Shown here in pieces: positions 1 to 8,292 of a stretch of DNA of 64,000 nucleotides. Numbering within the stretch: position 1 is the first letter of the stretch; every line of letters begins with the position of its first letter. The translations under genes and the position numbers were made by a program. Under the pieces are notes generated by a model. The model was not told the origin of the DNA, ran no database searches, and saw only the letters and a list, made by a program, of their open reading frames with translations. The DNA is taken from positions 434,001-498,000 of the forward strand of contig CAVTYQ010000002.1 of NCBI GenBank assembly GCA_963739005.1, written 5' to 3'. Origin of the DNA: DASWJZ01 sp963739005 (lineage in GTDB: Bacteria; Pseudomonadota; Alphaproteobacteria; Rhizobiales; Afifellaceae).

Positions 1-433
1 TGGCGACGCGGATCAGCGCCTCCGCGACAATCGCCAGCACCGCCGCCTTCAGGCCAAAGAAGAGGCCCTCGACAAGCGCGAGATGCCCGAAGCGCTGATA
101 GGCGATGCTGAGCGCGAGGAGCACGAAAAAGCCTGGAAGCACGAAAAGCGTGCCCGCCGCGATGCCGCCGCGCACGCCGTGGAGCAGCCAGCCGACATAG
201 GTCGCAAGCTGCTGCGCCTCCGGACCGGGGAGAAGCATGCAGTAGTTCAGCGCATGCAGGAAGCGCGTCTCGTCGATCCAGCGCTTCTCCTCCACGAGCA
301 CGCGGTGCATGAGCGCGATCTGGCCGGCGGGCCCACCGAAATTCACGAGCCCGATCTTGGCGAAGACGCGGATCGCTTCGTCGAAGGTCGGCTTCGCCGG
401 TTCGACGGAAGGGGCGACTGTTCCCACGCTCAT
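1..433 (-). CDS. chrA: Chromate transporter ChrA, C-terminally cut by the window edge
   Basis: This is the N-terminal part of a CHR-family membrane transporter, which expels chromate from the cytoplasm. About 144 residues are visible. The CHR signature VNFGGPAGQIALMH lies near residues 29-42, followed by a PGPEAQQLATYVGW segment and two hydrophobic membrane segments. The reading frame runs off the left edge, so the rest of the gene is not seen. Its ATG at 431-433 overlaps the stop of the upstream rhodanese-ChrB gene by 4 bp (ATGA), which implies translational coupling in one chromate-resistance operon. Identification is firm from the signature. Whether this is a one-domain or two-domain ChrA cannot be told. 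Confidence 0.93.
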   Translation of the reverse strand, partial: MSVGTVAPSVEPAKPTFDEAIRVFAKIGLVNFGGPAGQIALMHRVLVEEKRWIDETRFLHALNYCMLLPGPEAQQLATYVGWLLHGVRGGIAAGTLFVLPGFFVLLALSIAYQRFGHLALVEGLFFGLKAAVLAIVAEALIRVA

Positions 434-1248
434 TTCTTCGGCTTCGTCGAGGGCCAGTTGTGGCTTTCTTCGGTCGCGTCGCGGCACCAGCGGTAGAAAG
501 CGTCGTAGAGCGTGAGGCCCGCCTCAAGCTGTGCGAGGTCGTCGGAGAACATGCGCGACAATCCGAGCGACGCGGCAAGGAGCCCCGGCGCTTCCGGCGC
601 AAGCTCGGGCCGCGCCGTATCGGCGCCGCGAACGATCGTTGCGAGGCGCTTGAGCGGTTCGGTCGCCAGCCCAAGCTCTTCGATCATAACATCGAAGGTG
701 CACAGCTCGCCGCGATGCGACCAGAACACGCCCTCCACGTCGAACGGCGTGGCGGCGAAGCGCTCGGCCGCCGCCACGACCTCGGAGGGTGCGATGAAAA
801 GGAAGACGGCGGTCGGATCGACGAAACGGCGGATAAGCCAGGGGCAGGCGATGCGGTCGATCTTCGGCCGCTCCCGCGTCACCCAGACGGTGCGCCCAAG
901 CGCATCGCGCGGCGGAATCCTGTCGAGCGGGACAAGCGGCAGGCCCGCGCCTTCCCACGCGAGGAACCCTCCGTCGAGGCTCTCCGCCGCAATGTCTTCG
1001 CTCCGCAGCCACGCCGCGACCCCATGGCTGAGCTTCAGGCCTTTCTGGCAGACGACGATCGCCGCCGCCCTGGCGAGGTCCGGCGCCCAGCGCCAGGGCT
1101 CGGTCGAGGGGCGGCGCATCGAAGCCGGGACCAGCCGCGGGTCGGCGGCAAAGTCGTCGTCGTCGCGAACATCGACGATGACGGGGCAACCGGGCGTGCC
1201 AATGAGGCGGGCGAGCTTTTCAGAGGAGATGGTATTGATCGACGACAT
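430..1248 (-). CDS. Rhodanese domain fused to ChrB-type chromate resistance domain
   Basis: The protein has 272 residues. The N-terminal ~110 residues form a rhodanese domain (VIVDVRDDDDF, then the active-site loop CQKGLKLS). The rest matches the ChrB C-terminal domain (WVTRERPKIDRIACPWLIRRF, FDVEGVFWSHRGELCTFD). ChrB-like proteins act as chromate-responsive regulators or accessory resistance factors. The rhodanese part could handle sulfane sulfur or thiol chemistry, which is inference. I chose the ATG at 1246-1248 because GGAGGA lies at a good distance upstream; longer in-frame starts lack a ribosome site. The stop overlaps the chrA start by 4 bp. Confidence 0.88.
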   Translation of the reverse strand: MSSINTISSEKLARLIGTPGCPVIVDVRDDDDFAADPRLVPASMRRPSTEPWRWAPDLARAAAIVVCQKGLKLSHGVAAWLRSEDIAAESLDGGFLAWEGAGLPLVPLDRIPPRDALGRTVWVTRERPKIDRIACPWLIRRFVDPTAVFLFIAPSEVVAAAERFAATPFDVEGVFWSHRGELCTFDVMIEELGLATEPLKRLATIVRGADTARPELAPEAPGLLAASLGLSRMFSDDLAQLEAGLTLYDAFYRWCRDATEESHNWPSTKPKK

Positions 1249-1513
1249 GGTGCGTCCTCCAGGTGGGCGGGACGCGATTCTTCGGCATGTCGCCTCGTGG
1301 GGAGATCGCTTTCCCCATGTCCGCATCTAGGCCAAATGGCCGCGCCGTTGTCAATCCGCGGGCGTTTGCCGGCCGGGCCCCGCTGTATTTGCGTTTTTAC
1401 GCGCCCTCCCCTATAAGCCGCCCCGGCGCCGGCACCCTTGGAGGCCGCGCTGGAGCGTGGCCGCGATTGACGCGGCCTTTTCGCTTTCTCGACAAAGATC
1501 AGGAGTGCGACCC

Positions 1514-2245
1514 ATGGCTCAGACGAGCGTTCTGAAGGCCGAGGCGCGCGACCGGGTCGGCAAGGGGGCCGCCCGGGCAGTGCGCCGCGAGGACAAGATC
1601 CCGGCTGTTATCTACGGCGACAAGAAGCCGCCGATTCCGATTACCCTTCCGCAACGCGAGCTGACCCATCGGCTTCACGCCGGCGGCTTCCTGACACACC
1701 TCGTCGAGATCGAGGTCGGTGGCGAGAACATCCGCGTCATCCCCAAGGACTATCAGCTCGACCCGGTCCGCGACTCCCTGATCCATATCGATTTCCTCCG
1801 CGTCGGCGAAGGCGCGCGACTGACCCTCGACGTGCCGGTGCACTTCATCAACCACGCCGACTCGCCGGGCCTGAAGCGCGGCGGCGTGCTGAACGTCGTC
1901 CGCCACTCGATCGAGATGGTGGTTCCGGCCGATGCCATTCCGGAATTCGTCACCGTCGACCTGACGGGGCTCGACATCGGCAATTCCGTGCACATCTCCG
2001 CGGTGCCGCTGCCGGAGGGCGTTAGCCCGACCATCCGCGGCCGCAACTTCACGGTCGCGACGATCGCCGGCGCCGCCGCCGCGATCGCGGAGGTCGAGGA
2101 AGGCGCGGCACCGGCCGCCGCCGAAGGCGCGGAGGGCGCAGCCACGCCCGAAGGCGAGGTCAAGGCCGAAGGCGATGCCGCCGCGAAGCCAGGCGCGCCA
2201 AAGGCGAAGGCCGAAGACGAAGGCAAGGGCAAGGGCCGCGGCTGA
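1514..2245 (+). CDS. rplY: 50S ribosomal protein L25/general stress protein Ctc
   Basis: L25 binds 5S rRNA in the large ribosomal subunit. The 243-residue protein is the long Ctc form: an N-terminal L25 barrel (VGKGAARAVRREDKIPAVIYG, residues about 15-35), a TL5-type C-terminal domain (about 95-195), then a low-complexity tail rich in Ala, Glu, Lys and Gly (about 200-243). The ATG at 1514 follows AGGAG at 1501-1505. A longer upstream extension in the same frame is unlikely to be translated. The gene is 73 bp upstream of pth, the usual alphaproteobacterial order, so the two are probably cotranscribed. Confidence 0.96.
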   Translation: MAQTSVLKAEARDRVGKGAARAVRREDKIPAVIYGDKKPPIPITLPQRELTHRLHAGGFLTHLVEIEVGGENIRVIPKDYQLDPVRDSLIHIDFLRVGEGARLTLDVPVHFINHADSPGLKRGGVLNVVRHSIEMVVPADAIPEFVTVDLTGLDIGNSVHISAVPLPEGVSPTIRGRNFTVATIAGAAAAIAEVEEGAAPAAAEGAEGAATPEGEVKAEGDAAAKPGAPKAKAEDEGKGKGRG

Positions 2246-2317
2246 GCCCCGCCCCTCACGCCATGAGCCGCGCGGCCCGGTCTGGGCCGCCGGCACACGG
2301 ATCGCGGGGATTGTCGG

Positions 2318-3028
2318 ATGCTTCTGATCGCGGGCCTTGGCAATCCCGGCCGCCGCTACGGCGGCAACCGCCACAACATCGGCTTCATGGCGGCGGACGA
2401 AATCCACCGCCGCCATCGCCTCTCCCCGTGGCGCGCGCGCTTCGAGGGTGAAACCTCGGAAGGCACGCTCGGTGGCGAGAAGGTTCTGGTGCTGAAGCCG
2501 GCGACCTACATGAACGAATCCGGCCGCGCCGTCGCGCAGGCGATGCGCTTCTACAAGCTCACGCCCGCCGACATCGTCGTCATCTACGACGAGCTCGACC
2601 TCCCGCCCGGCAAGCTGCGCATGAAGCAGGGCGGAAGCTCGGCGGGCCACAAGGGCCTGAAATCGATCGAGGCGCATATCGGGCCGGCCTTCCGCCGCAT
2701 GCGCCTCGGCATCGGCCACCCCGGCGCGAAGGAGCTGGTGAACGGCTACGTGCTCCACGATTTCGCCCGCGCCGACCGCGAGTGGATCGATCCGCTGCTT
2801 GCCGCGGTCGCCGAGAACGCCGACCTTCTCGCCAAGGGCGACGACGCGAACTTCATGAACCGCGTGCACCTCGCGACGGCGAACGAGGAGGAGCCGCCGG
2901 CGGCCGAACGGCCGCCCGAGCGAGCGGCGGCCGGCAACTCCGGGCCCGAAAAGCCGCGGGCGGAGAAGCCGCTTGGCGGGGCTTTCGCGGGGCTGCGCAA
3001 GCTTTTTGGCGGCGACCATTCGCAGTGA
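2318..3028 (+). CDS. pth: Peptidyl-tRNA hydrolase
   Basis: Pth releases tRNA from peptidyl-tRNAs that drop off ribosomes. The 236-residue protein shows LLIAGLGNPG at the N-terminus, the catalytic-histidine motif NRHNIGF (about 17-23), the KPATYMNESG loop (about 61-70) and GGSSAGHKGLKSI (about 107-119). The catalytic core ends near residue 190. A Pro/Glu/Ala/Arg-rich tail of about 45 residues follows, a common extension in Rhizobiales. The gene follows rplY on the same strand. After the stop, the next feature is the operator of a vapBC cassette that separates pth from ychF. Confidence 0.97.
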   Translation: MLLIAGLGNPGRRYGGNRHNIGFMAADEIHRRHRLSPWRARFEGETSEGTLGGEKVLVLKPATYMNESGRAVAQAMRFYKLTPADIVVIYDELDLPPGKLRMKQGGSSAGHKGLKSIEAHIGPAFRRMRLGIGHPGAKELVNGYVLHDFARADREWIDPLLAAVAENADLLAKGDDANFMNRVHLATANEEEPPAAERPPERAAAGNSGPEKPRAEKPLGGAFAGLRKLFGGDHSQ

Positions 3029-3061
3029 GCAGAGCGGCGGCCTTGCGGGCGGTCCCGTCGC

Positions 3062-3091
3062 GTGGTAGAAAATTTCTATGAGTTCTACCAC
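3062..3091. promoter_or_regulatory. Inverted-repeat operator candidate over the vapB start codon
   Basis: GTGGTAGAA at 3062-3070 and TTCTACCAC at 3083-3091 form a perfect 9-bp inverted repeat with a 12-bp spacer. Nested inside is a second palindrome, TAGAAA-A-TTTCTA, at 3066-3078. The vapB ATG (3078-3080) lies inside the element. Antitoxins of VapBC pairs usually repress their own operon by binding such palindromes, so this is the likely VapB(-VapC) binding site. No ribosome-binding site is visible just before the ATG, so a leaderless transcript is possible. Confidence 0.6.
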
Positions 3092-3341
3092 ACAGCTCAA
3101 TATCAAGAATCCGGAGGCGCGACGGCTCGCCGACGAGCTTTCTGCTCTCACCGGCGAGAGCGTTACCGAGACGGTGACGAGAGCGCTTCGCGAACGGCTG
3201 GAGCGGACGAAAAAGAGCCACGGCAAGGAAGGGGTCGCCGAGCGGCTCATGGAGATCGGCCGGCGCGCTGCCGCGCGTCCGATACGCGATGACCGGCATC
3301 CCGACGACATCCTTTACGACGAGTTCGGCTTGCTGAAGTGA
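3078..3341 (+). CDS. vapB: VapB-type antitoxin (Rv0623-like family)
   Basis: The 87-residue protein begins with LNIKNPEARRLADELSALTG followed by an ESVTETVTRALRERL helix. This is the pattern of Rv0623-like (PSK-type) VapB antitoxins: an N-terminal DNA-binding ribbon-helix-helix-like part and a C-terminal toxin-binding tail. The tail here is RPIRDDRHPDDILYDEFGLLK. It neutralises the downstream PIN toxin and probably autorepresses through the inverted repeat over its start. The stop overlaps the vapC start by 4 bp (GTGA), so the two are translationally coupled. Confidence 0.9.
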   Translation: MSSTTQLNIKNPEARRLADELSALTGESVTETVTRALRERLERTKKSHGKEGVAERLMEIGRRAAARPIRDDRHPDDILYDEFGLLK

Positions 3342-3733
3342 CCGTCGTCGACAGCTCAGCCGTGATGGCCGTTCTGGCCGTGGAAGCCGACGCATCGCTT
3401 TACGCCGATGCCCTTGAGGCCATCGACCCGCTTTTCATGTCGGCTGCCACGCTGCTTGAGATCGGGACGGTCGCGCTCCACAGAGAAGGTCCAAAGCTCG
3501 TGGCCGACCTCTACGATTTGATCGAGCTTTCGAGAGTTGCGATTGTGCCGTTCTCTGAAGTTCAAGCACGAGCCGCTATCGACGCCTATTCCCGGTTTGG
3601 AAAATCCTCTCGCCATCCGGCGCAGTTGAACTTCGGCGACTGCTTCTCCTACGCGTTGGCGAAAGAGCTCGACAATGCGCTCCTCTTCAAAGGTAACGAT
3701 TTCTCCAAGACGGATATCCGCTCCGCGCTCTGA
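3338..3733 (+). CDS. vapC: VapC toxin, PIN-domain ribonuclease
   Basis: The 131-residue PIN-domain protein starts with GTG. The acidic metal-binding residues expected of VapC are all visible: D5 (VVDSSA), E41 (TLLEIG), D101 (LNFGDCFSYA) and D121 (KGNDF). The toxin should therefore be catalytically intact. VapC toxins cleave tRNA or rRNA when freed from antitoxin. The FGDCFSYALAKELDNALLFKGNDF region closely follows the VapC30-like subgroup, consistent with the Rv0623-like antitoxin upstream. The cassette sits between pth and ychF, genes often adjacent in this group, so it looks like a local insertion. Confidence 0.92.
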   Translation: MTVVDSSAVMAVLAVEADASLYADALEAIDPLFMSAATLLEIGTVALHREGPKLVADLYDLIELSRVAIVPFSEVQARAAIDAYSRFGKSSRHPAQLNFGDCFSYALAKELDNALLFKGNDFSKTDIRSAL

Positions 3734-3754
3734 GAGCTCCTGGAAAGCAACATC

Positions 3755-4858
<1,104 letters not shown>

Positions 4859-4942
4859 GCCGGAGCCGCAGCGGCATCCCGGATGCTTGCAAAGCCGCGT
4901 CGGCGACGCCTATCTGTCGAGCCGGAAACCCGGGTGAAGGGA

Positions 4943-5389
4943 ATGCCGCTCCGCTATTTCGAGGATTTCGCCGCCGGCCAGGAATATCCTTTCGGCCCGC
5001 ACACGGTGACGCGTGCGGAGATCGTGGCGTTTGCCGCCGAATACGATCCGCAGCCCTTTCATCTCGATGAGCGCGCCGCGGCCGACTCGATGCTCGGCGG
5101 GCTCGCCGCGTCGGGCTGGCACACCTGCGCGCTTTTCATGCGCATGGTCGCGCTCGGCTGGCTGAACGACAGCGCCTCGATGGGATCGCCCGGAATCGAC
5201 AGCCTGAAATGGCGGCGGCCGGTGCGGCCCGGCGACGTGATTTCCGGCCGCTCGATCGTGCTCGGCACGCGGGCTTCCGGCTCCAAGCCCGACCGCGGGT
5301 TCCTCCACATGCGGCATGAGGTGGTGAACAACCGCGACGAGGTCGTGATGCTGATCGAGCACTCGATCATGATGGAGCGGCGGAGCTAG
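4943..5389 (+). CDS. MaoC-family (R)-hydratase/dehydratase, first of a tandem pair
   Basis: This single hot-dog-fold protein has about 148 residues. The hydratase-2 motif is FAAEYDPQPFHLDE, carrying the Asp/His pair used to hydrate enoyl-CoA substrates. A GLAASGWHTCALFMRM helix and a W-RRPVRPGDVI segment follow, both typical of MaoC proteins. I prefer the ATG at 4943, where the fold starts (MPLRYFEDF); an in-frame start at 4883 would add 20 basic residues unlike the family. It ends 1 bp before a paralogue, so the two may work as a heterodimer or on related acyl-CoA substrates. The substrate is not known. Confidence 0.85.
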   Translation: MPLRYFEDFAAGQEYPFGPHTVTRAEIVAFAAEYDPQPFHLDERAAADSMLGGLAASGWHTCALFMRMVALGWLNDSASMGSPGIDSLKWRRPVRPGDVISGRSIVLGTRASGSKPDRGFLHMRHEVVNNRDEVVMLIEHSIMMERRS

Positions 5390-5390
5390 C

Positions 5391-5885
5391 ATGGACTTCT
5401 TCGAGGACCTCGAGCTCGGTTCGCGCGACGAGATCGGTGCGCATACTTTCACCGCCGAAGAGATCAAGCGCTTCGCGCAAGCCTACGATCCGCAGCCGTT
5501 CCACCTCGACGAGGACGCCGCCGCGAAGAGCCATTTCGGCGGGCTCCTCGCCTCCGGCTGGCACACGCAAGCGGTCTGGATGAAGCTCAACGTGCGTCAT
5601 TGGCAAAGGCAACGGAGCGCGCGCGATGCCGCCGGCCGGCCGAGCGCCCGAATCGGTCCCTCCCCTGGCTTCGACGAGCTGAAATGGCTGAAGCCTGTCT
5701 ACGCGGGCGACACGATCACCTTCGTCAACGAAGTGGTCGGCAAGAAGCTCAGCCGCTCGATGCCCGGCTGGGGCCTCGTCACCTTCAAGATGACCGGCCG
5801 CAATCAGTCCGGCGCCGAGGCCATCACTTTCGTCGGCCACGTCTTCGTCGAAAGCCGCGAAAAGCCACCGGCCGAAGGCGAATAG
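5391..5885 (+). CDS. MaoC-family (R)-hydratase/dehydratase, second of a tandem pair
   Basis: The 164-residue protein is a paralogue of the preceding gene. It keeps FAQAYDPQPFHLDEDAAA (catalytic Asp/His motif, about residues 27-44), GLLASGWHTQAVWMK, and ELKWLKPVYAGDTI. It carries an insertion of about 15 residues after the central helix (RQRSARDAAGRPSARIG) that the first copy lacks. The ATG at 5391 comes 1 bp after the previous stop, indicating one transcript. The stop codon is built into a perfect hairpin shared with the convergent acid phosphatase gene. Predicted role: reversible hydration of 2-enoyl-CoA; the exact pathway is unknown. Confidence 0.87.
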   Translation: MDFFEDLELGSRDEIGAHTFTAEEIKRFAQAYDPQPFHLDEDAAAKSHFGGLLASGWHTQAVWMKLNVRHWQRQRSARDAAGRPSARIGPSPGFDELKWLKPVYAGDTITFVNEVVGKKLSRSMPGWGLVTFKMTGRNQSGAEAITFVGHVFVESREKPPAEGE

Positions 5886-5907
5886 GGGCCGGACACCCGG
5901 CCCCTAT
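5882..5907. terminator. Bidirectional hairpin terminator between convergent genes
   Basis: ATAGGGGCCGG at 5882-5892 pairs perfectly with CCGGCCCCTAT at 5897-5907 across a 4-base ACAC loop. This 11-bp GC-rich stem lies between the convergent maoC and acid-phosphatase genes and includes the maoC stop codon. There is only a weak T tract (TCTC) on the plus side, so it may stop transcription from both directions without a classical U run. Confidence 0.6.
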
Positions 5908-5922
5908 CTCGCTGGACCCGAT

Positions 5923-6783
5923 CTATTCCGCCGGGCCCTTCCAGGCCGGCAGCGCGTCGATCTTCAGCTTGCGCCTTTCGTCGGGCGATTTCTTGTAGTC
6001 GCTCATGAACGGCGCCGACTCGAACGAGCCATATTCGGGGTTGGCGATGAAGATCCAGTCGTGGCCGATATGCGCCATGTTCTTCTCGAGCGAGGCCTGC
6101 CGCTCGGCTTCAGAGCCGCTGTAGTCGTCGCTGAAGTCACCGTAATTGTCGCCGAGGAGAAGCAGGACGCGGTAGTCCTTGGCGATGAAGGCGCGGCGCG
6201 TTCCCTTCCTGGAGGTCCAGTCCTCCTTCTCCTTGTTCATGAGGAAGGTGTCGACGTTGCCGCCCATCGGGAAGCCGAGCGCTTCCATGTTCTTGCGCGT
6301 CGCGTCTTCCTGGTCGGCATTGCGGTTGGTCGCGTAGAAAACCTTCACGCCCTTCGAGTCGGCGTATTTCGTGAACTCGACGGCTCCGGGAACCGCCTTC
6401 GCCGCCATGTCCTGAACCCAGGACGCGTAACTCTTGCCGCTGTAGTCCTTGCCGGCGACGACAAGCCAGGATTCGTAGCCGCCGTTGTCGATGGCCGTCT
6501 CGTCGGCGTCGAGGATCACCGCCGGCGGCAAATCCTGGTAGGCGCCGGTCTGTTCGGTCGCGGCTGTCCAATTCTTGTCGGCGAGCGCTTCGTCGAGCCG
6601 TATCTTCGCTAGCTGATACATGGCGATCGTATTGGCCTTGTATTCGACCGAGTTCGACACCCAGAGGGTAGCGTTCAGAAGATCGTTCTGCGGCACCGCA
6701 TCCTGCGAAAACGCCGCCGGCGCAGCGAAGAGCGAGAGCCCCGTGGAGAGCGCGGCAGCAATCATGAAGCCATGTGATTTCAT
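5923..6783 (-). CDS. Periplasmic HAD-family acid phosphatase / 5'-nucleotidase (class B/C-like, e(P4) family)
   Basis: The 286-residue secreted phosphatase has an N-terminal signal peptide (MKSHGFMIAAALSTGLSLFA, likely cut after AFS-Q). No lipobox cysteine is present, so it should be soluble in the periplasm, not a lipoprotein like e(P4) itself. The catalytic motif is ILDADETAIDN (D92, D94), and further HAD motifs are FYATNRN and LLLGDNYGDF. The family dephosphorylates nucleoside monophosphates and other phosphomonoesters. I chose the ATG at 6781-6783 because GGAGGT lies 7 bp upstream and the signal peptide starts there. Confidence 0.92.
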   Translation of the reverse strand: MKSHGFMIAAALSTGLSLFAAPAAFSQDAVPQNDLLNATLWVSNSVEYKANTIAMYQLAKIRLDEALADKNWTAATEQTGAYQDLPPAVILDADETAIDNGGYESWLVVAGKDYSGKSYASWVQDMAAKAVPGAVEFTKYADSKGVKVFYATNRNADQEDATRKNMEALGFPMGGNVDTFLMNKEKEDWTSRKGTRRAFIAKDYRVLLLLGDNYGDFSDDYSGSEAERQASLEKNMAHIGHDWIFIANPEYGSFESAPFMSDYKKSPDERRKLKIDALPAWKGPAE

Positions 6784-6885
6784 CTGACGACCTCCGTTTA
6801 TGACACTTCTGTGACGGTATCGCCGGTCCACGCGACTGTCACGCGCGGAAGCGCGATCTCGGAATCCGCGCCGCAAGCGCGGGGC

Positions 6886-7428
6886 TCAGTGTCCGGGAAA
6901 CTCCACCAGCGTGCGGACCGGCACGCCGAGCGCCTCGATCTTCTTCTTACCGCCGAGATCCGGCAGGTCGATGACGAAGACGGCGGCGACGACGTCAGCG
7001 CCGATCTCCTTCAGAAGCTTCACCGCCGCCTCGGCCGTGCCGCCGGTCGCGATCAGATCGTCGACCAGGACGGTCTTCTCGCCCGGGCGGATGCCGTCGC
7101 GGTGCATCTCCATCTCGTCGAGGCCGTATTCGAGCGAGTAGGCGATCCTGACCGTCTCGTGCGGCAGCTTGCCGCGCTTGCGGATCGGGACGAAGCCCGC
7201 GGAGAGCTGGTGCGCTACCGCACCGCCGATGATGAAGCCGCGCGCCTCGATGCCGGCGACCTTGTCGATCTTCGAACCGGCCCAAGGATGCACCAGTTCG
7301 TCGACGGCGCGGCGGAAGGCGCGCGGGTCGCCAAGGAGCGTGGTGATGTCGCGGAAGAGGATTCCCGCTTTCGGATAGTCAGGGATTGTGCGGATCGCCG
7401 CCTGCAGATCCATGGCCGCGGATGCCAT
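6886..7428 (-). CDS. apt: Adenine phosphoribosyltransferase
   Basis: Apt converts adenine and PRPP to AMP and pyrophosphate in purine salvage. The 180-residue protein has the family's normal length. It shows the N-terminal IPDYPKAGILFRDITTLLGD segment, GIEARGFIIGGAVA, and the PRPP-binding signature VLVDDLIATGGTA (about residues 122-134). Start is ATG at 7428; MDLQAAIR six codons later is an alternative. Nearby mtnP releases adenine from methylthioadenosine, so the two enzymes form a recycling path although they are probably separate transcripts. Confidence 0.97.
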   Translation of the reverse strand: MASAAMDLQAAIRTIPDYPKAGILFRDITTLLGDPRAFRRAVDELVHPWAGSKIDKVAGIEARGFIIGGAVAHQLSAGFVPIRKRGKLPHETVRIAYSLEYGLDEMEMHRDGIRPGEKTVLVDDLIATGGTAEAAVKLLKEIGADVVAAVFVIDLPDLGGKKKIEALGVPVRTLVEFPGH

Positions 7429-7520
7429 CGCCGAGAACCCTTCCCTTGTGCCTCGCCTGCCGCGTTACTGAAATTCCGAGCGCCTGGTGGACCGGCTGCA
7501 AAGCGGCGAGCGCGACCGGG

Positions 7521-8021
7521 CTATCGGTTGAATTCTGACATCCCCTGCAGTCGATCCTGGAGCCGTGCGCCGGGTCCGATGTTGGCGTAACCGAGGACCG
7601 TCACCACGGCGATGAGCACGATCACGAAGACGAGGCCCGCGACGATGCCGGCCGGAATTTGGCGATACCAGCGGATCGAATCCTCCACCTTGCGCGCCGC
7701 CTGCTCGAAGCGCTCGGTGACGGCGCCCTTCTCGATCAGCGGCTTTTCCGCGTCGGAGACGGTCTTCGCGTAGGCGTCGATCATGTCGCGCGCGGCGGTG
7801 CGGTAACGCAGCTGCTGCCCGAGCGTCAGCACCGAGGCGGTGAACGCCTTGACGTGATCGCTCTGCGGCGGGCTGCCGTGCTGCTCCAGCCAGCTGATGT
7901 AGAAGTCGCGCTTGTCCTTCTTGTAGAGGGCATAGGCGATCAGCCCGATCAGATCGTCGTCGCCGGAGACGAGCTGCTCGTAGGCGCGATTGACCTCGCC
8001 GGTCTCGGAGGCAAGGCTCAT
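7521..8021 (-). CDS. Hypothetical single-pass membrane protein
   Basis: This 166-residue protein is of a family I do not recognise. The first ~110 residues are hydrophilic and probably helical, with a YALYKKDKRDFYISWLEQHG segment. One strong membrane segment follows (IVAGLVFVIVLIAVVTVLGY, about residues 129-148), then a short polar tail. The N-terminal part would face the cytoplasm. The ATG at 8019-8021 overlaps the stop of the preceding 69-residue gene by 4 bp, so the two are coupled and may act together. A longer in-frame start exists upstream but would run through the whole upstream gene in another frame. Confidence 0.7.
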   Translation of the reverse strand: MSLASETGEVNRAYEQLVSGDDDLIGLIAYALYKKDKRDFYISWLEQHGSPPQSDHVKAFTASVLTLGQQLRYRTAARDMIDAYAKTVSDAEKPLIEKGAVTERFEQAARKVEDSIRWYRQIPAGIVAGLVFVIVLIAVVTVLGYANIGPGARLQDRLQGMSEFNR

Positions 8022-8227
8022 AGCTGCCGTTTCCGTTCCGAATGATAGAGGCGGAGCACTTTGCGGGCGGCGTCGAGCGCCTTCTGATGCACGTCGTTGC
8101 GCACGACCACGCGCGCGTTTCCATCGCCAGTGCCGGCGAGCGCCGCGAGAAACACGGTGTCCGCCGATGCCGCTCGGCGCGTCTTCTCGCGCTGCCGCTC
8201 GCGGCCAAGATTGTTGCTGACTGCCAT
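8018..8227 (-). CDS. Small conserved-looking hypothetical protein
   Basis: This 69-residue basic protein is of unknown family. It is rich in Arg/Lys at the start and end, with a middle TVFLAALAGTGDGNARVVVR stretch. It has no signal peptide or membrane segment. It overlaps the following membrane-protein gene by 4 bp (ATGA), the usual sign of a two-gene operon, and this coupling is the main argument that it is real. Confidence 0.6.
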   Translation of the reverse strand: MAVSNNLGRERQREKTRRAASADTVFLAALAGTGDGNARVVVRNDVHQKALDAARKVLRLYHSERKRQL

Positions 8228-8292
8228 TGATCCCCTGCCCGCCTATTCGGACGGGCAATCATAGGGCCCCGGATAAGGCCCGCATAGCCCCG

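Noticed and set aside
1499..3310. Long minus-strand open frame opposite rplY and pth
   Set aside because: It is the antisense shadow of two certain housekeeping genes in GC-rich DNA, with Arg/Ala/Gly/His-rich sequence and no motif.
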